Notes: generated by a model from the sequence alone, not told the origin. 42,042 bases of DNA from JAGOEF01 sp029564465 (GCA_029564465.1 JAKQPY010000278.1:1-42042), one strand, 5' to 3'; positions 23,826 through 34,045 are shown, counted from the stretch's first letter. Numbers and translations are program-made.

Positions 23826-25198
23826 TGCCTGAAAAGTTTACTGATAGGATTCACCAAACGGTCGATATCGCCGGCGCCCATGGTAATTAGCACGTCCGTC
23901 CCAAGATTTTGACCAATATAATCCACAAGAGTTTCGTAACTGCACAGCGTTTTTTTGTTCAGGCTCATTTTGTCGAGAATCATCTGTGAGCTGATACCCG
24001 GAATAGGAAGTTCGCGGGCCGGATAAATATCAGTGAGAATTATTTCGTCGAATTGCGAGAGAATCTCAGCAAATTCATCGGCAAAATCGCGTGTGCGTGT
24101 GTACAGATGTGGTTGAAAAACTCCGGTTATTTTTCGACCCGGGAACAAACTGCGTGCAGCTTCGAGTGTTGCTGCTATTTCGCGGGGGTGGTGTGCATAA
24201 TCATCAATATATGCAAACCCGGGTGTTTTAACAATATATTCAAAGCGTCGTTTTACTCCGGTAAAGTCAGCCAGACCGTCTCGGATATTTGCCTCGGGAG
24301 CTCCCGATAGCCAGGCAAGTGCGGTAGCGGCTACGGCATTTTCAATGTGGTGCCTGCCGGCGTAGCGAATTCGCAGATTTTCAATAATACCGCCGGGTAT
24401 TATCAGGTCGAAATGAGTTTGGCCTTCACTAATCCGGTTATTTACAGCATGGAAATCTGCTCCAGTGCTGAATGCCGAATAGGTATAGTGCCTTACCTGC
24501 GCAATTGCTGCAAGCCGATCGGCAATATCGTGCTTTACTACAGCAGCCCCCGATGGTTTTACCTGCCTGATGAAGTCGTTATATGCTTCGCGCATGTTTT
24601 CGGCGCTGCCATAAATGTCGAGGTGGTCGGCATCGATATATGATACAAGAGCTAAATCAGGGTGCAGGCGTAAAAACGACCTGTCGTACTCGTCGGCTTC
24701 GAGTACCACGATATTGGCTTCGGGGTGAAGTACCAGATTTGAACCGAAGTTGTTCGAGATTCCGCCCAGAAATGCATTGGTTTTTGCTCCGTGCTGGTTA
24801 AGCAGCCATGCAGTTAGCGTGGTAATGGATGTTTTACCATGTGTCCCGGCAATGGCAATATTTTTCATCGTTGATGCAATGTGGGCAAGAACTTCGGAAC
24901 GTTTTTTTACGTTAAAGTGTTTTGACAGGAAGAACTGTAACTGCGGGTGTTCCATTGGTATGGCAGGGGTGTATACTACCTCTGTAAATTCCTTGTTGGT
25001 AAACAGTGCCGGAATCGCAGTAATTTCTTCGTTAAATGTTACCCCGATACCCTGACTTATTAACATGTCTGTAATGTCACCCGGGGTTTTGTCATATCCG
25101 TAAACGGAATGACCCTGCTTATGAAAAAATGCTGCCAGGGCACTCATTCCAATGCCCCCAATACCGATAAAGTAATATGCCTTGTTGCTATTTTTCAT
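23822..25198 (-). CDS. murC: UDP-N-acetylmuramate-L-alanine ligase
   Basis: A 458-residue cytoplasmic Mur ligase that adds L-Ala to UDP-MurNAc with ATP. The N-terminal nucleotide-binding YFIGIGGIGMSALA is at 8-21, the P-loop GTHGKTSIT at about 108-116, the central LEADEYDRSFL near 165-175, and the third domain has YAHHPREI. I start at ATG 25198 (MKNSNKAYYF), which overlaps murG by 11 bases; the upstream in-frame start at 25225 would overlap by 38 and adds nothing conserved. It overlaps ftsQ by four bases downstream. Confidence 0.96.
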   Translation of the reverse strand: MKNSNKAYYFIGIGGIGMSALAAFFHKQGHSVYGYDKTPGDITDMLISQGIGVTFNEEITAIPALFTNKEFTEVVYTPAIPMEHPQLQFFLSKHFNVKKRSEVLAHIASTMKNIAIAGTHGKTSITTLTAWLLNQHGAKTNAFLGGISNNFGSNLVLHPEANIVVLEADEYDRSFLRLHPDLALVSYIDADHLDIYGSAENMREAYNDFIRQVKPSGAAVVKHDIADRLAAIAQVRHYTYSAFSTGADFHAVNNRISEGQTHFDLIIPGGIIENLRIRYAGRHHIENAVAATALAWLSGAPEANIRDGLADFTGVKRRFEYIVKTPGFAYIDDYAHHPREIAATLEAARSLFPGRKITGVFQPHLYTRTRDFADEFAEILSQFDEIILTDIYPARELPIPGISSQMILDKMSLNKKTLCSYETLVDYIGQNLGTDVLITMGAGDIDRLVNPISKLFRQ

Positions 25199-26288
25199 AC
25201 GCGAGTTGTAGTACTTTTTTTGCAATAATTTCGGCGGAACCGGGTAAGGCCATCCGGCTTATATTGGTCGTCAGGGTTTCTTGCAGGGTTTTATTTTCGA
25301 TAATACTTTTTACTACGGGCATCAAATTCTTGCGGGCTTCCGCATCGGTAACCATCAGCGCTGCCTGGCGATTTACGAGTGCCATGGCATTTTTGGTCTG
25401 ATGGTCTTCTGATACATTGGGAGATGGAACAAATACTGATGGTTTTGCCACCAGACAGAGTTCCGAAATGGTGCTGGCTCCGGCTCTGGAGATTACCACA
25501 TCGGCAGCGGCAAATGCGAGATCCATGCGATAGATAAAGTCGTGGGGAAAGATAAACGATTCTGAACCCATGGCAGCTATTTTTGCCTTTTCGAAATATG
25601 GTTTACCGGTTTGCCACAGAATCTGAATTTTGTTTTCGGCAAAGAAATCTTTGTTTTCGCGAATACTTTCGTTGATAGTATATGCGCCCAGACTTCCTCC
25701 CACCGAAAGTATCACGGGTAAATTTCCGTCAAGCCCAAAAAACCTGAGTGCCTCGTTACGTTTGTCCGAAGCATCGAGAATGTCCTGACGTACAGGATTT
25801 CCAGTAAGAACAATTTTATCAGCCGGAAAATATTTTTCAAGCCCTTGATAAGCCACACAAATAACGCTGGCTTTTTTGGCAAGCAGGCGATTGGTAATAC
25901 CAGGAAACGAATTTTGTTCCTGTATAAGGCATGGGATTCCCCTTCGACTGGCAACCCGCATAACCGGACCGCTGGCATATCCGCCCACACCTACCACTAC
26001 GTCTGGTCTGAACGCTTTTACCACCCTGCGGGCTTTAGCCATACTGGTGTACAAACTGATAAAAAATTTGAAAATTTTGAGCGATAGTTTACGCGGGAAT
26101 CCCATTACCGGCAAGCCTTCGATGGGGTAGCCGGCCTTGGGGACCTTTTCCATTTCCATACGACCGATGGCTCCTACAAACAGAATATCGACAGTAGGCT
26201 CAATGGTTTTTATTGCATTGGCAATGGCAATGGCCGGGAATATATGTCCTCCGGTTCCTCCTCCACTGATGATTATTTTTTTACTCAT
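25188..26288 (-). CDS. murG: Undecaprenyl-PP-MurNAc-pentapeptide GlcNAc transferase
   Basis: A 366-residue GT28 glycosyltransferase that turns lipid I into lipid II on the inner face of the membrane. The N-terminal glycine-rich ISGGGTGGHIFPAIAIA (7-23) binds the lipid-pyrophosphate, GVGGYASGPVM is the second G-loop, and the C-terminal UDP-GlcNAc site is SRAGASTISELCLV with the later EDHQTKNAMALVN. Length and motifs are normal. It overlaps ftsW by four bases at the upstream end, a sign of translational coupling. Confidence 0.97.
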   Translation of the reverse strand: MSKKIIISGGGTGGHIFPAIAIANAIKTIEPTVDILFVGAIGRMEMEKVPKAGYPIEGLPVMGFPRKLSLKIFKFFISLYTSMAKARRVVKAFRPDVVVGVGGYASGPVMRVASRRGIPCLIQEQNSFPGITNRLLAKKASVICVAYQGLEKYFPADKIVLTGNPVRQDILDASDKRNEALRFFGLDGNLPVILSVGGSLGAYTINESIRENKDFFAENKIQILWQTGKPYFEKAKIAAMGSESFIFPHDFIYRMDLAFAAADVVISRAGASTISELCLVAKPSVFVPSPNVSEDHQTKNAMALVNRQAALMVTDAEARKNLMPVVKSIIENKTLQETLTTNISRMALPGSAEIIAKKVLQLAYEK

Positions 26289-27511
26289 GACTCGGTAGTT
26301 TCAGGTTGTGTTTCTTCAGCAAGGTTTTCTTCGGGTATCTCTGTTTCGTTTTCGTCCTGATTCAGATCTTTTTTCTTTTGCGCTTCCGCCTCATTTACTT
26401 CGCGGCTGATACTGAGAATTACTCCAATGGCAATACTGAGGAAAATTATGGATGTTCCTCCCATGCTCACAAATGGCAGGGTCTGGCCTGTGGTAGGGAA
26501 CAGATTAACCGCTACAGCCATGTGCGAGAATGCCTGAAAGACCAGCATCATTCCGAGCCCCATGGCCGAGAACGCCCCGAATTTACGATCCACTTTTTTC
26601 ACGATTAGAATTACCCTGTAAAAAAGAAATACAAACAATGCCACGAGTATCATTGCCCCGAAAATATACCCGTATTCCTCAACAATAATGGCAAAAATAA
26701 AATCGGAATAGGGGTGGGGTAACACATTCCGCTGAACTGAATTCCCTGGTCCTTTACCCAACACACCTGCCGATGCTATGGCAATTTTAGCCTGATCAGC
26801 CTGAAAATTACTTTCGCTTTCGGGGTTCATAAATGCCTCGATACGACTTTTGGCAGTGTCGATTCGGCCTTTTACCGGACTTACCATGGTTATCAGCACG
26901 AAGAGCCCAACACCGGCAATGCCGATTCCTACTACCATGAGCAGATATTTGAATTTTACCTGTCCGACGAAAAGTAACAGCATACAGGTTCCGAACAGCA
27001 ATATCGACGTGCTGATGTTGGCCGGAAAAATCAGTCCGCAAATGATGCCCATGGGGAGTATCAAGTGCCGGAGCGTTCCTTTAAAGGTTTTAATTTCTTC
27101 TTCTTTCACCGAAAGGGTACGCGCCAAATACATGATTAATGCAATTTTTGCAAAGTCACTGGTTTGAAATGTGATGCCACCGGGAAGGGCAATCCAGCGG
27201 CTGGCTTCGTTGAGGCTCATTCCCCAGAGAAGCGTTACAGCAAGCAGAAAAATTGAAATATAGTAAGCAATCTGCGATAGCTTGCTGAAGTATTTATAGG
27301 GTATGCGGTGGCAGAAAAAGATGATGAGAAATCCGACAAACAGCATGGCAAGCTGCCGCATCAGGTAGTGCGCGGCGTTTCCACCAAAATATTTATAGGC
27401 GAGTGTGCCCGATGCACTGTATACGGCCAAAATAGAATAGCCGGCCAATATGGCCAGTATTGTCCAGATAACCCGGTCGCCTTTAATATTTTTTCTTAAA
27501 AACTCCAGCAT
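26285..27511 (-). CDS. ftsW: Septal SEDS peptidoglycan polymerase FtsW
   Basis: A 408-residue polytopic membrane protein with about ten helices, the septal glycan polymerase that works with FtsI. Family marks include ASRWIALPGGITFQTSDFAKIALIMYLA, NSVQRNVLPHPYSDFIFAIIVEEYGYIFG and TTGQTLPFVSMGGTSIIFLSIAIG. The C-terminal tail (about 375-408) is highly acidic and cytoplasmic, rich in Glu, Asp and Asn. Its start codon shares a base with the murD stop region and its end overlaps murG by four bases. Confidence 0.96.
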   Translation of the reverse strand: MLEFLRKNIKGDRVIWTILAILAGYSILAVYSASGTLAYKYFGGNAAHYLMRQLAMLFVGFLIIFFCHRIPYKYFSKLSQIAYYISIFLLAVTLLWGMSLNEASRWIALPGGITFQTSDFAKIALIMYLARTLSVKEEEIKTFKGTLRHLILPMGIICGLIFPANISTSILLFGTCMLLLFVGQVKFKYLLMVVGIGIAGVGLFVLITMVSPVKGRIDTAKSRIEAFMNPESESNFQADQAKIAIASAGVLGKGPGNSVQRNVLPHPYSDFIFAIIVEEYGYIFGAMILVALFVFLFYRVILIVKKVDRKFGAFSAMGLGMMLVFQAFSHMAVAVNLFPTTGQTLPFVSMGGTSIIFLSIAIGVILSISREVNEAEAQKKKDLNQDENETEIPEENLAEETQPETTES

Positions 27512-28854
27512 TATAAATTCCTTACGGCTCTTTTAAACAAATATCCGCGTTCCTCGTAGTTTTTAAACAGGTCGAAACTGGCACAAGCCGGCGAGAGCAA
27601 TACGATTTCACCGTCCGATGCCAAACGGTAAGCTGCATTTACAGCATCGTCCATCGAATTTGTATCGATTATTTTGGGAACGATATCCTCGAATGCACTA
27701 TGAATTTTGCTGTTGTCAACACCCAGGCAGACTATGGCTTTTACTTTTTGCCTCACGAGGTCGTTGAGCATTGAATAATCGTTGCCTTTATCGACACCAC
27801 CAACAATCCAGACCACGGGATTTTTCATGCATTCGAGTGCATACCATGCCGAATTAACATTGGTAGCCTTCGAGTCGTTGATGAATTCAACCCCGTGAAC
27901 TTTAATCACAGGTTCGAGCCGGTGTTCAACATTTTTAAAATCCATCAGGCTTTCGCGTATCACATCTTTGCGGATGTCGAGTACGTGTCCAACAATTGAT
28001 GCCGCCATCGAATTGTACACATTGTGCTTGCCTTGCAATGCGAGTTCGTGAATTGTCATAGTCATTACGTTTTTATTGTTGTCAATCAGGTGTATAGTAT
28101 CGTTACTGAGATAGGCTCCGTTTCCTTGGGGATTATCTTTCAGGGTGAAAGCATAGTTTTTTGAATTTAGCTGCATTTCTTCGAGTTCCTTGATAATGAC
28201 TTCGTCGTCGGAGCAATACACGAAAACGTCATTTTCTGTTTGATTTTGCAGAATTCTGAACTTCGAATCGATGTAATTCTGAAATTTATAATCGTAGCGG
28301 TCGAGATGATCGGGTGTGATGTTGAGTAAAACTGCCAGCTCTGCCTTGAATGTGAACATGCCGTCAAGCTGAAAACTGCTCAATTCGATTACGTAATAAT
28401 CGAAATGGTTTTGGGCTACCTGTAAGGCAAAACTTTGCCCCACATTTCCTGCAAGACCAACATTTAATCCTGCCTTACGCAGGATGTGATAGGTAAGCAT
28501 GGTGGTGGTTGTTTTTCCGTTACTGCCGGTAATACATATTTTAATTGCTGAAGTATAGCGGCCTGCAAATTCAATTTCGGAGATGACGGGAATACCCGAT
28601 TCATGAATTTTTTTAATCAAAGGAGCTTTGTCGGGAATACCCGGGCTTTTTATTACTTCGCCGGCATTGAGAATTTTTGCTTCGGTATGCTTTTTTTCTT
28701 CGTAGTCGAGTTGATACTCTTCGAGCATACTTTTATATTTAGGCGCAATTTCGCTCATGTCGGAAACAAAAACCTCAAAGCCTTTTTGCTTGGCCAGAAT
28801 GGCAGAGCCCACTCCGCTTTCGCCTGCACCCAATATGACAATTCTTTTATTCAT
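27511..28854 (-). CDS. murD: UDP-N-acetylmuramoyl-L-alanine-D-glutamate ligase
   Basis: A 447-residue cytoplasmic Mur ligase adding D-Glu. The N-terminus is MNKRIVILGAGESGVGSAILA, the P-loop ITGSNGKTTTTMLTYHIL is at about 108-125, and later come LLNITPDHLDRYDY and FINDSKATNVNSAWYALE. The start is ATG 28854; the open frame upstream to 28920 would run into mraY and lacks family similarity. It follows mraY by eight bases and abuts ftsW. Confidence 0.96.
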   Translation of the reverse strand: MNKRIVILGAGESGVGSAILAKQKGFEVFVSDMSEIAPKYKSMLEEYQLDYEEKKHTEAKILNAGEVIKSPGIPDKAPLIKKIHESGIPVISEIEFAGRYTSAIKICITGSNGKTTTTMLTYHILRKAGLNVGLAGNVGQSFALQVAQNHFDYYVIELSSFQLDGMFTFKAELAVLLNITPDHLDRYDYKFQNYIDSKFRILQNQTENDVFVYCSDDEVIIKELEEMQLNSKNYAFTLKDNPQGNGAYLSNDTIHLIDNNKNVMTMTIHELALQGKHNVYNSMAASIVGHVLDIRKDVIRESLMDFKNVEHRLEPVIKVHGVEFINDSKATNVNSAWYALECMKNPVVWIVGGVDKGNDYSMLNDLVRQKVKAIVCLGVDNSKIHSAFEDIVPKIIDTNSMDDAVNAAYRLASDGEIVLLSPACASFDLFKNYEERGYLFKRAVRNL

Positions 28855-28862
28855 GGTTTTGT

Positions 28863-30119
28863 TTATCTGAGTTTGAGTGTAATGATTGCGAGAACTGCCA
28901 GCATGAGGGTCACAATCCAAAAGCGCGAGACAATTTTGGGCTCGGGATACCCTTTTTTCTGATAATGGTGATGTAAGGGTGACATTAAAAATATGCGCCT
29001 TCCTTCACCGTATTTACGCTTGGTGTATTTAAACCAGGTCACCTGCATTATCACCGAAAGACTTTCCATGAAGAATACGCCACAAAGGATGGGGAGTAAC
29101 AATTCTTTTTTAATAATAATTGCGAAAACGGCTATGATGCCTCCAATAGCAAGACTGCCGGTGTCGCCCATGAAGACCTGTGCAGGGTAGGAGTTGTACC
29201 AGAGGAACCCAATGGTTGCCCCGATAAATGCAGCCATATAAACCACCAGCTCTCCCGTATGGGGTATGTACATAATGTGCAGGTAGTCGGCGGCAATGAG
29301 GTTACCCGACACATAGGCCAATATCCCCAATGTTGCCCCCATGATGGCAGAAGTTCCTGCTGCAAGTCCGTCTAATCCATCGGTAAGGTTGGCCCCGTTC
29401 GAAACGGCCGTGATTATTAATATGGTTGCAATTACGAAAATTATCCATGCAAATTTGTATTTCACGGCATCACCCAGAAAATTTACGAAGTTCACATAAT
29501 TGAATTCGTTGCCTTTCACAAAGGGAATTGTAGTGCGTGTGGTTTTAACGTCGTGATATTGCACATCACCGTCTTCGCAGTTGCTGATGGTAATGTTGTC
29601 GCCCATTACCTGCTGGTCGGCAGTCGCCGGTGTTTGGGTCTTTACACGTACCACCACATCTTCGCTGAAATACAGGGTAAGCCCAACAATCAACCCAAGG
29701 GCAACCTGCCCAAGTATTTTAAACTTTCCGGAGAGCCCTTTTTTGTTTTTCTTAAATACTTTGATGTAGTCATCGAGAAACCCGATGGTGCCCAGCCAGA
29801 TAGTGGTTACCAGCATCAGAATTACGTAAATGTTATCGAGTTTTGCCCAGAGAAGAACCGGTAAAATTATTGATAGCAATATAATCAGCCCTCCCATGGT
29901 GGGCGTGCCTTTCTTCTGCATCTGACCTTCGAGACCCAGATCTCTGATTTCTTCCCCAATTTGAAGACGCTGCAGTTTGCGGATAATTTTTTTACCAAAC
30001 AGCATCGAAATGATGAGAGAGGTAATGATAGTCATGGCTGCCCTGAAGGTGATAAACTGTATAACCCCGGCACCGGGTACATCAAGCTGATCGAGATAGT
30101 TGAATAAATAGTAAAGCAT
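28863..30119 (-). CDS. mraY: Phospho-MurNAc-pentapeptide translocase
   Basis: A 418-residue polytopic enzyme that moves phospho-MurNAc-pentapeptide onto undecaprenyl phosphate, making lipid I. Motifs seen are KKGTPTMGGLIIL, WLGTIGFLDDYIKVFKKNKKGLSGK, NGANLTDGLDGLAAG, the Mg-binding FMGDTGSLAIGG and the HHHYQKKGYPEPKIV loop. It is about 60 residues longer than the E. coli protein because of a soluble insert (about 165-220) between two helices, with several charged residues. I know such an insert as common in Bacteroidota MraY, so it is not a sign of damage. It abuts murE at 30119. Confidence 0.96.
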   Translation of the reverse strand: MLYYLFNYLDQLDVPGAGVIQFITFRAAMTIITSLIISMLFGKKIIRKLQRLQIGEEIRDLGLEGQMQKKGTPTMGGLIILLSIILPVLLWAKLDNIYVILMLVTTIWLGTIGFLDDYIKVFKKNKKGLSGKFKILGQVALGLIVGLTLYFSEDVVVRVKTQTPATADQQVMGDNITISNCEDGDVQYHDVKTTRTTIPFVKGNEFNYVNFVNFLGDAVKYKFAWIIFVIATILIITAVSNGANLTDGLDGLAAGTSAIMGATLGILAYVSGNLIAADYLHIMYIPHTGELVVYMAAFIGATIGFLWYNSYPAQVFMGDTGSLAIGGIIAVFAIIIKKELLLPILCGVFFMESLSVIMQVTWFKYTKRKYGEGRRIFLMSPLHHHYQKKGYPEPKIVSRFWIVTLMLAVLAIITLKLR

Positions 30120-31576
30120 CAGATCAATTGTTTTAGAATTTCACTTACTGTTTCTTTATCATCGAAGTGGTGTTTCACACCATTGATTTCCTGATAGTTT
30201 TCGTGGCCTTTCCCGGCAATCAGCACCACATCACCCGGTGTTGCCAGCATACAGGCTGTGCGGATGGCTTCCCTGCGGTCGGTAATTTTCAGGGTTTTTG
30301 CTTTAAGCACATAATCAAGACCTGTTTCCATATCGGATAGAATATCCTCGGGATTTTCGTTGCGCGGATTATCGCTGGTTAATATGAGTTTGTCGCTCAT
30401 TTCGGCTGCTACCTTTGCCATTACCGGCCTTTTGGTTTTATCACGATTCCCTCCGGCACCCACTACCGTAATTATTTTATTGCCTTCCTGACGAATCTGG
30501 TTAATGGTGCTGAGTACATTTATCAGGGCATCGGGCGTGTGAGCATAATCAACAATGGCCGTTATCCCGCACCCGGCATTTATGGTTTGAAACCTTCCGT
30601 CAACCGGATGAAGTCCGCTTAATGCCTGTAAGGTCTCAATACTACTGAACCCTAATTTAAGGGCGGTTGCATATACGGCCAGCAAATTGCTTGCGTTGAA
30701 TTTTCCGGTAAAATGCGACCACATTTCGTGACCGTCGATATTCAACAACATTCCATCGAAATGGCTTTCGATAATTTGTGCCTTGTAATCGGCTGGTCGT
30801 TGTACCCCATAGTCCGAAATGGCAGCCTGCGAGTTCTGCACCATAACACTGCCATTTTTATCATCAGCGTTGGTTATCGCAAAAGCGTTGCGGGGCAACT
30901 GGTCGAAAAAAAGTTTCTTGGCCCTGATGTATGCATCAAATGTTTTGTGATAGTCGAGATGGTCGTGTGTGATATTGGTGAAAATGCCGCCTGCAAAACT
31001 TAATCCGGTCGTACGGTGCTGTACTATGGCATGTGAACTCACCTCCATAAAACAATATTCGCAACCCCGCGCTACCATTTCGGCAAAAAGCCTGTTGATA
31101 GTTATTGCATCGGGTGTGGTATGGGTGGCTGCAACAGTATCACCATCAATAATGTTTTTAACGGTACTAAGAAGCCCTGCTTTATACCCTAACGAAGTTA
31201 CAAGATTATATAACGTGGTGGCAATGGTTGTTTTGCCATTGGTTCCGGTAACACCCACCAGTTTTAAGTTTCGTGACGGATTTCCATAGAAAGCAGCGGC
31301 TGTCAGTGCAAGGGCCTTGCCCGAATCAGGTACTTGTATCCAGCACAGGTTTTCGGAGGCCTTGTTTGGTATTTCTTCACAAATAACGGCTACGGCTCCC
31401 CGTTTACAGACATCATCTATATATGTATGACCGTCGGTCAGGGTGCCCCTGATGGCAATAAACAGAAATCCGGGTCCGACATTTCTTGAGTCGAAACTGA
31501 TATTATCGAACGATTCGACACCGTTGCTGATTACCTGCTTTGGTTGTAGGATTGATATTAGCTGGGCTATTTTCAT
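30119..31576 (-). CDS. murE: UDP-MurNAc-tripeptide synthetase (meso-DAP-adding)
   Basis: A 485-residue cytoplasmic Mur ligase. The P-loop GVTGTNGKTTIATTL is at about 109-123, then come HTTPDAITINRLFAEMV and NITHDHLDYH. The C-terminal domain has TSDNPRNENPEDIL; the DNPR motif is the known signature of enzymes that add meso-diaminopimelate rather than lysine. It follows the PBP gene with no gap and shares one base with mraY. No murF or ddl lies in this cluster, which is the usual Bacteroidota order. Confidence 0.96.
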   Translation of the reverse strand: MKIAQLISILQPKQVISNGVESFDNISFDSRNVGPGFLFIAIRGTLTDGHTYIDDVCKRGAVAVICEEIPNKASENLCWIQVPDSGKALALTAAAFYGNPSRNLKLVGVTGTNGKTTIATTLYNLVTSLGYKAGLLSTVKNIIDGDTVAATHTTPDAITINRLFAEMVARGCEYCFMEVSSHAIVQHRTTGLSFAGGIFTNITHDHLDYHKTFDAYIRAKKLFFDQLPRNAFAITNADDKNGSVMVQNSQAAISDYGVQRPADYKAQIIESHFDGMLLNIDGHEMWSHFTGKFNASNLLAVYATALKLGFSSIETLQALSGLHPVDGRFQTINAGCGITAIVDYAHTPDALINVLSTINQIRQEGNKIITVVGAGGNRDKTKRPVMAKVAAEMSDKLILTSDNPRNENPEDILSDMETGLDYVLKAKTLKITDRREAIRTACMLATPGDVVLIAGKGHENYQEINGVKHHFDDKETVSEILKQLI

Positions 31577-33676
31577 TTATCCGAGTATCAATGTTATGGT
31601 TTGACCTTTTCTGAATGGTTGCAGCGGTTCGGGTTCCTGCCTGATTACTTTGCCACGCCCCTGTATATTCACTTTGAGTCCGAAGTCTTCGAGAATTTGA
31701 ATGGCATCGCGCAAGCCCATGCCCCGTACATCGGGAATGCTGCCCCGGTTGCTGTAGTTACGCGGGTAGTATTTTACGCTGCGGCTTTCGATATAGGGTT
31801 TTGCTACCTGGTCTTTGGCAATGAATTCCTGATCAGTGTTGAACCCCATCCATCGGTAAACTTTGTTGATTTCTGATTTGTAACCGGTTTTTGCATAAGG
31901 TATTACGGTGTCGTATTTAAAATCGAGTTTCATGTTATACTCCATGTCGGAAGCATGAAGACGGTCTGCGATTTCTTTAAATACCGGTCCGGCAACCGCA
32001 TTGGCATAATATCCGGTTGTTTTGTCAGGCTGGTTGATTACAACAATAATTGAGTAGCGGGGTTTGTCGGCAGGGAAATACCCAACAAACGAAGCCTGAT
32101 ATTCGTGGTCAATTCCGGCACGGCCGTAATCGGTTTGTGCGGTTCCTGTTTTGCCGGCAATACGGTAATTGTCGTTCTTCAGGTTGGTGGCAGTGCCCCG
32201 CGTAACAACTCCTTCGAGCATGCCCTGAACAGCTTTCAGTGTTTTTTCGGAACAAATCGATTCGTCGATTACTTCGGTTTCAAATTTTTTAACAACACGT
32301 CCCCGGTAACTAAAATTTTCTATGAGGCGTGGTCTTACCATTTTGCCGTTGTTGGCAATGGCATTATAGAATGTGAGCATCTGCAGGGGTGTCATAAGCA
32401 ACTCGTAACCAATCGACATTTGAGTCATGGTAATTTTCGACCATCCCTGCGATGGTCTTCTGATGGTCGGAGTGGCTTCACCCGGAATTTCGATTCCCAC
32501 CGGTTCGTTCAGATGCAGTTTATACAGTCCATCCACATAGGCATCTTTGCGGTGATTGAAATTGGTGTAAATCATTTTCGAAATACCCACATTCGATGAG
32601 TATTCAAACACCTCTTCCACGGTTATCACCCCATACCCGCCTTCGTGCGAATCTTTCATTTCCTTGCCGTGAAAAGTGTGGGTACCATCCTCGGTATCAA
32701 TTGAATCAGTAGGTTTCACACAGCCGTCTTCAAGTGCCACTATCACCGAGGCAAGTTTGAATGTGGATCCCGGGTCGCGTGCTTCGCCTATGGCGTAGTT
32801 GAATGTTTCGGCGTAATTCCCTTCGCTGTCGCGCGTAAGGTTGGCGATGGCCCTTATTTTGCCGGTTTCTACTTCCATAACAATGGCACAACCGTGATGC
32901 GCATTGTGAACCCTGAGTTTGCGCTCAAGAGCGGTTTCAGTTACATCCTGAATGTTAATGTCGATTGTGGTAATCAGGTCGTAGCCGTCTTTGGGAGTTA
33001 CTTCGTTTCCATCACGCACAGGCATCCAGTGATTCCCCGAGATTTTGCGTTTTACCGTTTTGCCGGCTACCCCTTTCAGTTCTTTGTCGAAGGCCAGTTC
33101 AAGACCCAGTCCTTTTTGCTTGTCTGTCTGTACTTTCCCGATAGTACGGCGTGCCAGCATTCCAAATGGCAGTTCCCTTTCGTTGAATTCTTCTATCAAC
33201 AGTCCTCCATCGATTTTACCATCACGAAGAATCGGGAAAGTTTTTATTTTTTTCAATTGATCGAAGCTTACCTTACCACAAATGCGATAATACCTGGCAC
33301 CATTATCACGGCTCTGTGTAATTTCGTGGTAATACTGGTCTTTCGATTTTACCGGTAATAATTCGGCCAGACAAAGGCAAAGACTGTCGATTTTGGCTTC
33401 GAAAACTTCGGGTTTAATTCCGGCACTATTGGGGTCGATAGCCACTTCGTAGTAGGGTACCGAGGTCGCCAGAACCCTGCCGTCGAATGCGCAAATATCT
33501 CCCCGGTTAGGCTGTATGGTAACAATGCGGGTGACGTTTTCTGAGGCTTGTTCAATGGCTTTTTCATCATAAAAAATATATAGGTGAACCACCTTCCCGA
33601 TAATAAGAATCCCAAAGAGCAGTACAAAAATGTACAGCACTTTTATTCTCCATAATATTTCGGTACGCGGTGTCAT
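31577..33676 (-). CDS. ftsI: Septal transpeptidase FtsI (PBP) with PASTA domain
   Basis: A 699-residue class B penicillin-binding protein that cross-links septal peptidoglycan. It has one N-terminal membrane helix (about 11-33), a dimerisation/pedestal domain with NRGDICAFDGRVLATS, and the transpeptidase: catalytic SxxK is S304-T-F-K307, SSN lies in EYSSNVG, and the KTG motif in AGKTGTAQ. The last 60 or so residues form a PASTA domain (IPDVRGMGLRDAIQILEDFGLKVNIQGRG). E. coli FtsI lacks this domain, while many Bacteroidota and Gram-positive homologues have it. It follows the ftsL-like gene with no gap. Confidence 0.95.
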   Translation of the reverse strand: MTPRTEILWRIKVLYIFVLLFGILIIGKVVHLYIFYDEKAIEQASENVTRIVTIQPNRGDICAFDGRVLATSVPYYEVAIDPNSAGIKPEVFEAKIDSLCLCLAELLPVKSKDQYYHEITQSRDNGARYYRICGKVSFDQLKKIKTFPILRDGKIDGGLLIEEFNERELPFGMLARRTIGKVQTDKQKGLGLELAFDKELKGVAGKTVKRKISGNHWMPVRDGNEVTPKDGYDLITTIDINIQDVTETALERKLRVHNAHHGCAIVMEVETGKIRAIANLTRDSEGNYAETFNYAIGEARDPGSTFKLASVIVALEDGCVKPTDSIDTEDGTHTFHGKEMKDSHEGGYGVITVEEVFEYSSNVGISKMIYTNFNHRKDAYVDGLYKLHLNEPVGIEIPGEATPTIRRPSQGWSKITMTQMSIGYELLMTPLQMLTFYNAIANNGKMVRPRLIENFSYRGRVVKKFETEVIDESICSEKTLKAVQGMLEGVVTRGTATNLKNDNYRIAGKTGTAQTDYGRAGIDHEYQASFVGYFPADKPRYSIIVVINQPDKTTGYYANAVAGPVFKEIADRLHASDMEYNMKLDFKYDTVIPYAKTGYKSEINKVYRWMGFNTDQEFIAKDQVAKPYIESRSVKYYPRNYSNRGSIPDVRGMGLRDAIQILEDFGLKVNIQGRGKVIRQEPEPLQPFRKGQTITLILG

Positions 33677-34045
33677 TTATATTTTTTTCGCTTGTTTGTA
33701 AAATATTTTTTTTGGGGGCTCCGACGATTCAGTCAGGTCAGATCCGTTCTCTTTGAGCATGCGCATTACTTCGCCACGACGGCTTTTTTTCATCAACAGC
33801 GATTGGGTTGCAATTTTCTCTGACCGTAGTTCAGCAATTTCTTTTTTCAGATTTTCGGTTTCGATAAACACGCTTTCGGCATGATAGCGGTTGGCGATAT
33901 AAATAAGGGCCATCACTGCCAGCGTAATAATAAACGGGAATTGCTTTTTTACAATGTCCGATGTGAGTATTGATCCACTCATCAATCCTTGCAGTGTTTT
34001 ACGCAACTGATTGCCTTTTTTGCTATTTTTCTTGTCTTTAGGCAT
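33677..34045 (-). CDS. ftsL: FtsL-like division protein
   Basis: A 122-residue bitopic protein: a basic cytoplasmic part (1-35), one membrane helix (about 36-54: FPFIITLAVMALIYIANRY), then a short heptad-rich coiled coil (60-90: ETENLKKEIAELRSEKIATQSLL) and a polar tail. Sequence conservation of FtsL is low; the call rests on size, topology and position between rsmH and ftsI, where Bacteroidota encode an FtsL-like protein. It overlaps rsmH by eight bases. Confidence 0.85.
   Translation of the reverse strand: MPKDKKNSKKGNQLRKTLQGLMSGSILTSDIVKKQFPFIITLAVMALIYIANRYHAESVFIETENLKKEIAELRSEKIATQSLLMKKSRRGEVMRMLKENGSDLTESSEPPKKIFYKQAKKI

Noticed and set aside
28855..28920. Longer N-terminus for MurD from 28920
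   Set aside because: It would overlap mraY by 58 bases and adds residues without similarity; MNKRIVILGAGESG at 28854 is the family start.
30969..31289. Open frames antisense to murE, mraY, murG and other dcw genes
   Set aside because: All are shadows of strongly conserved genes on the minus strand and have no protein features of their own.
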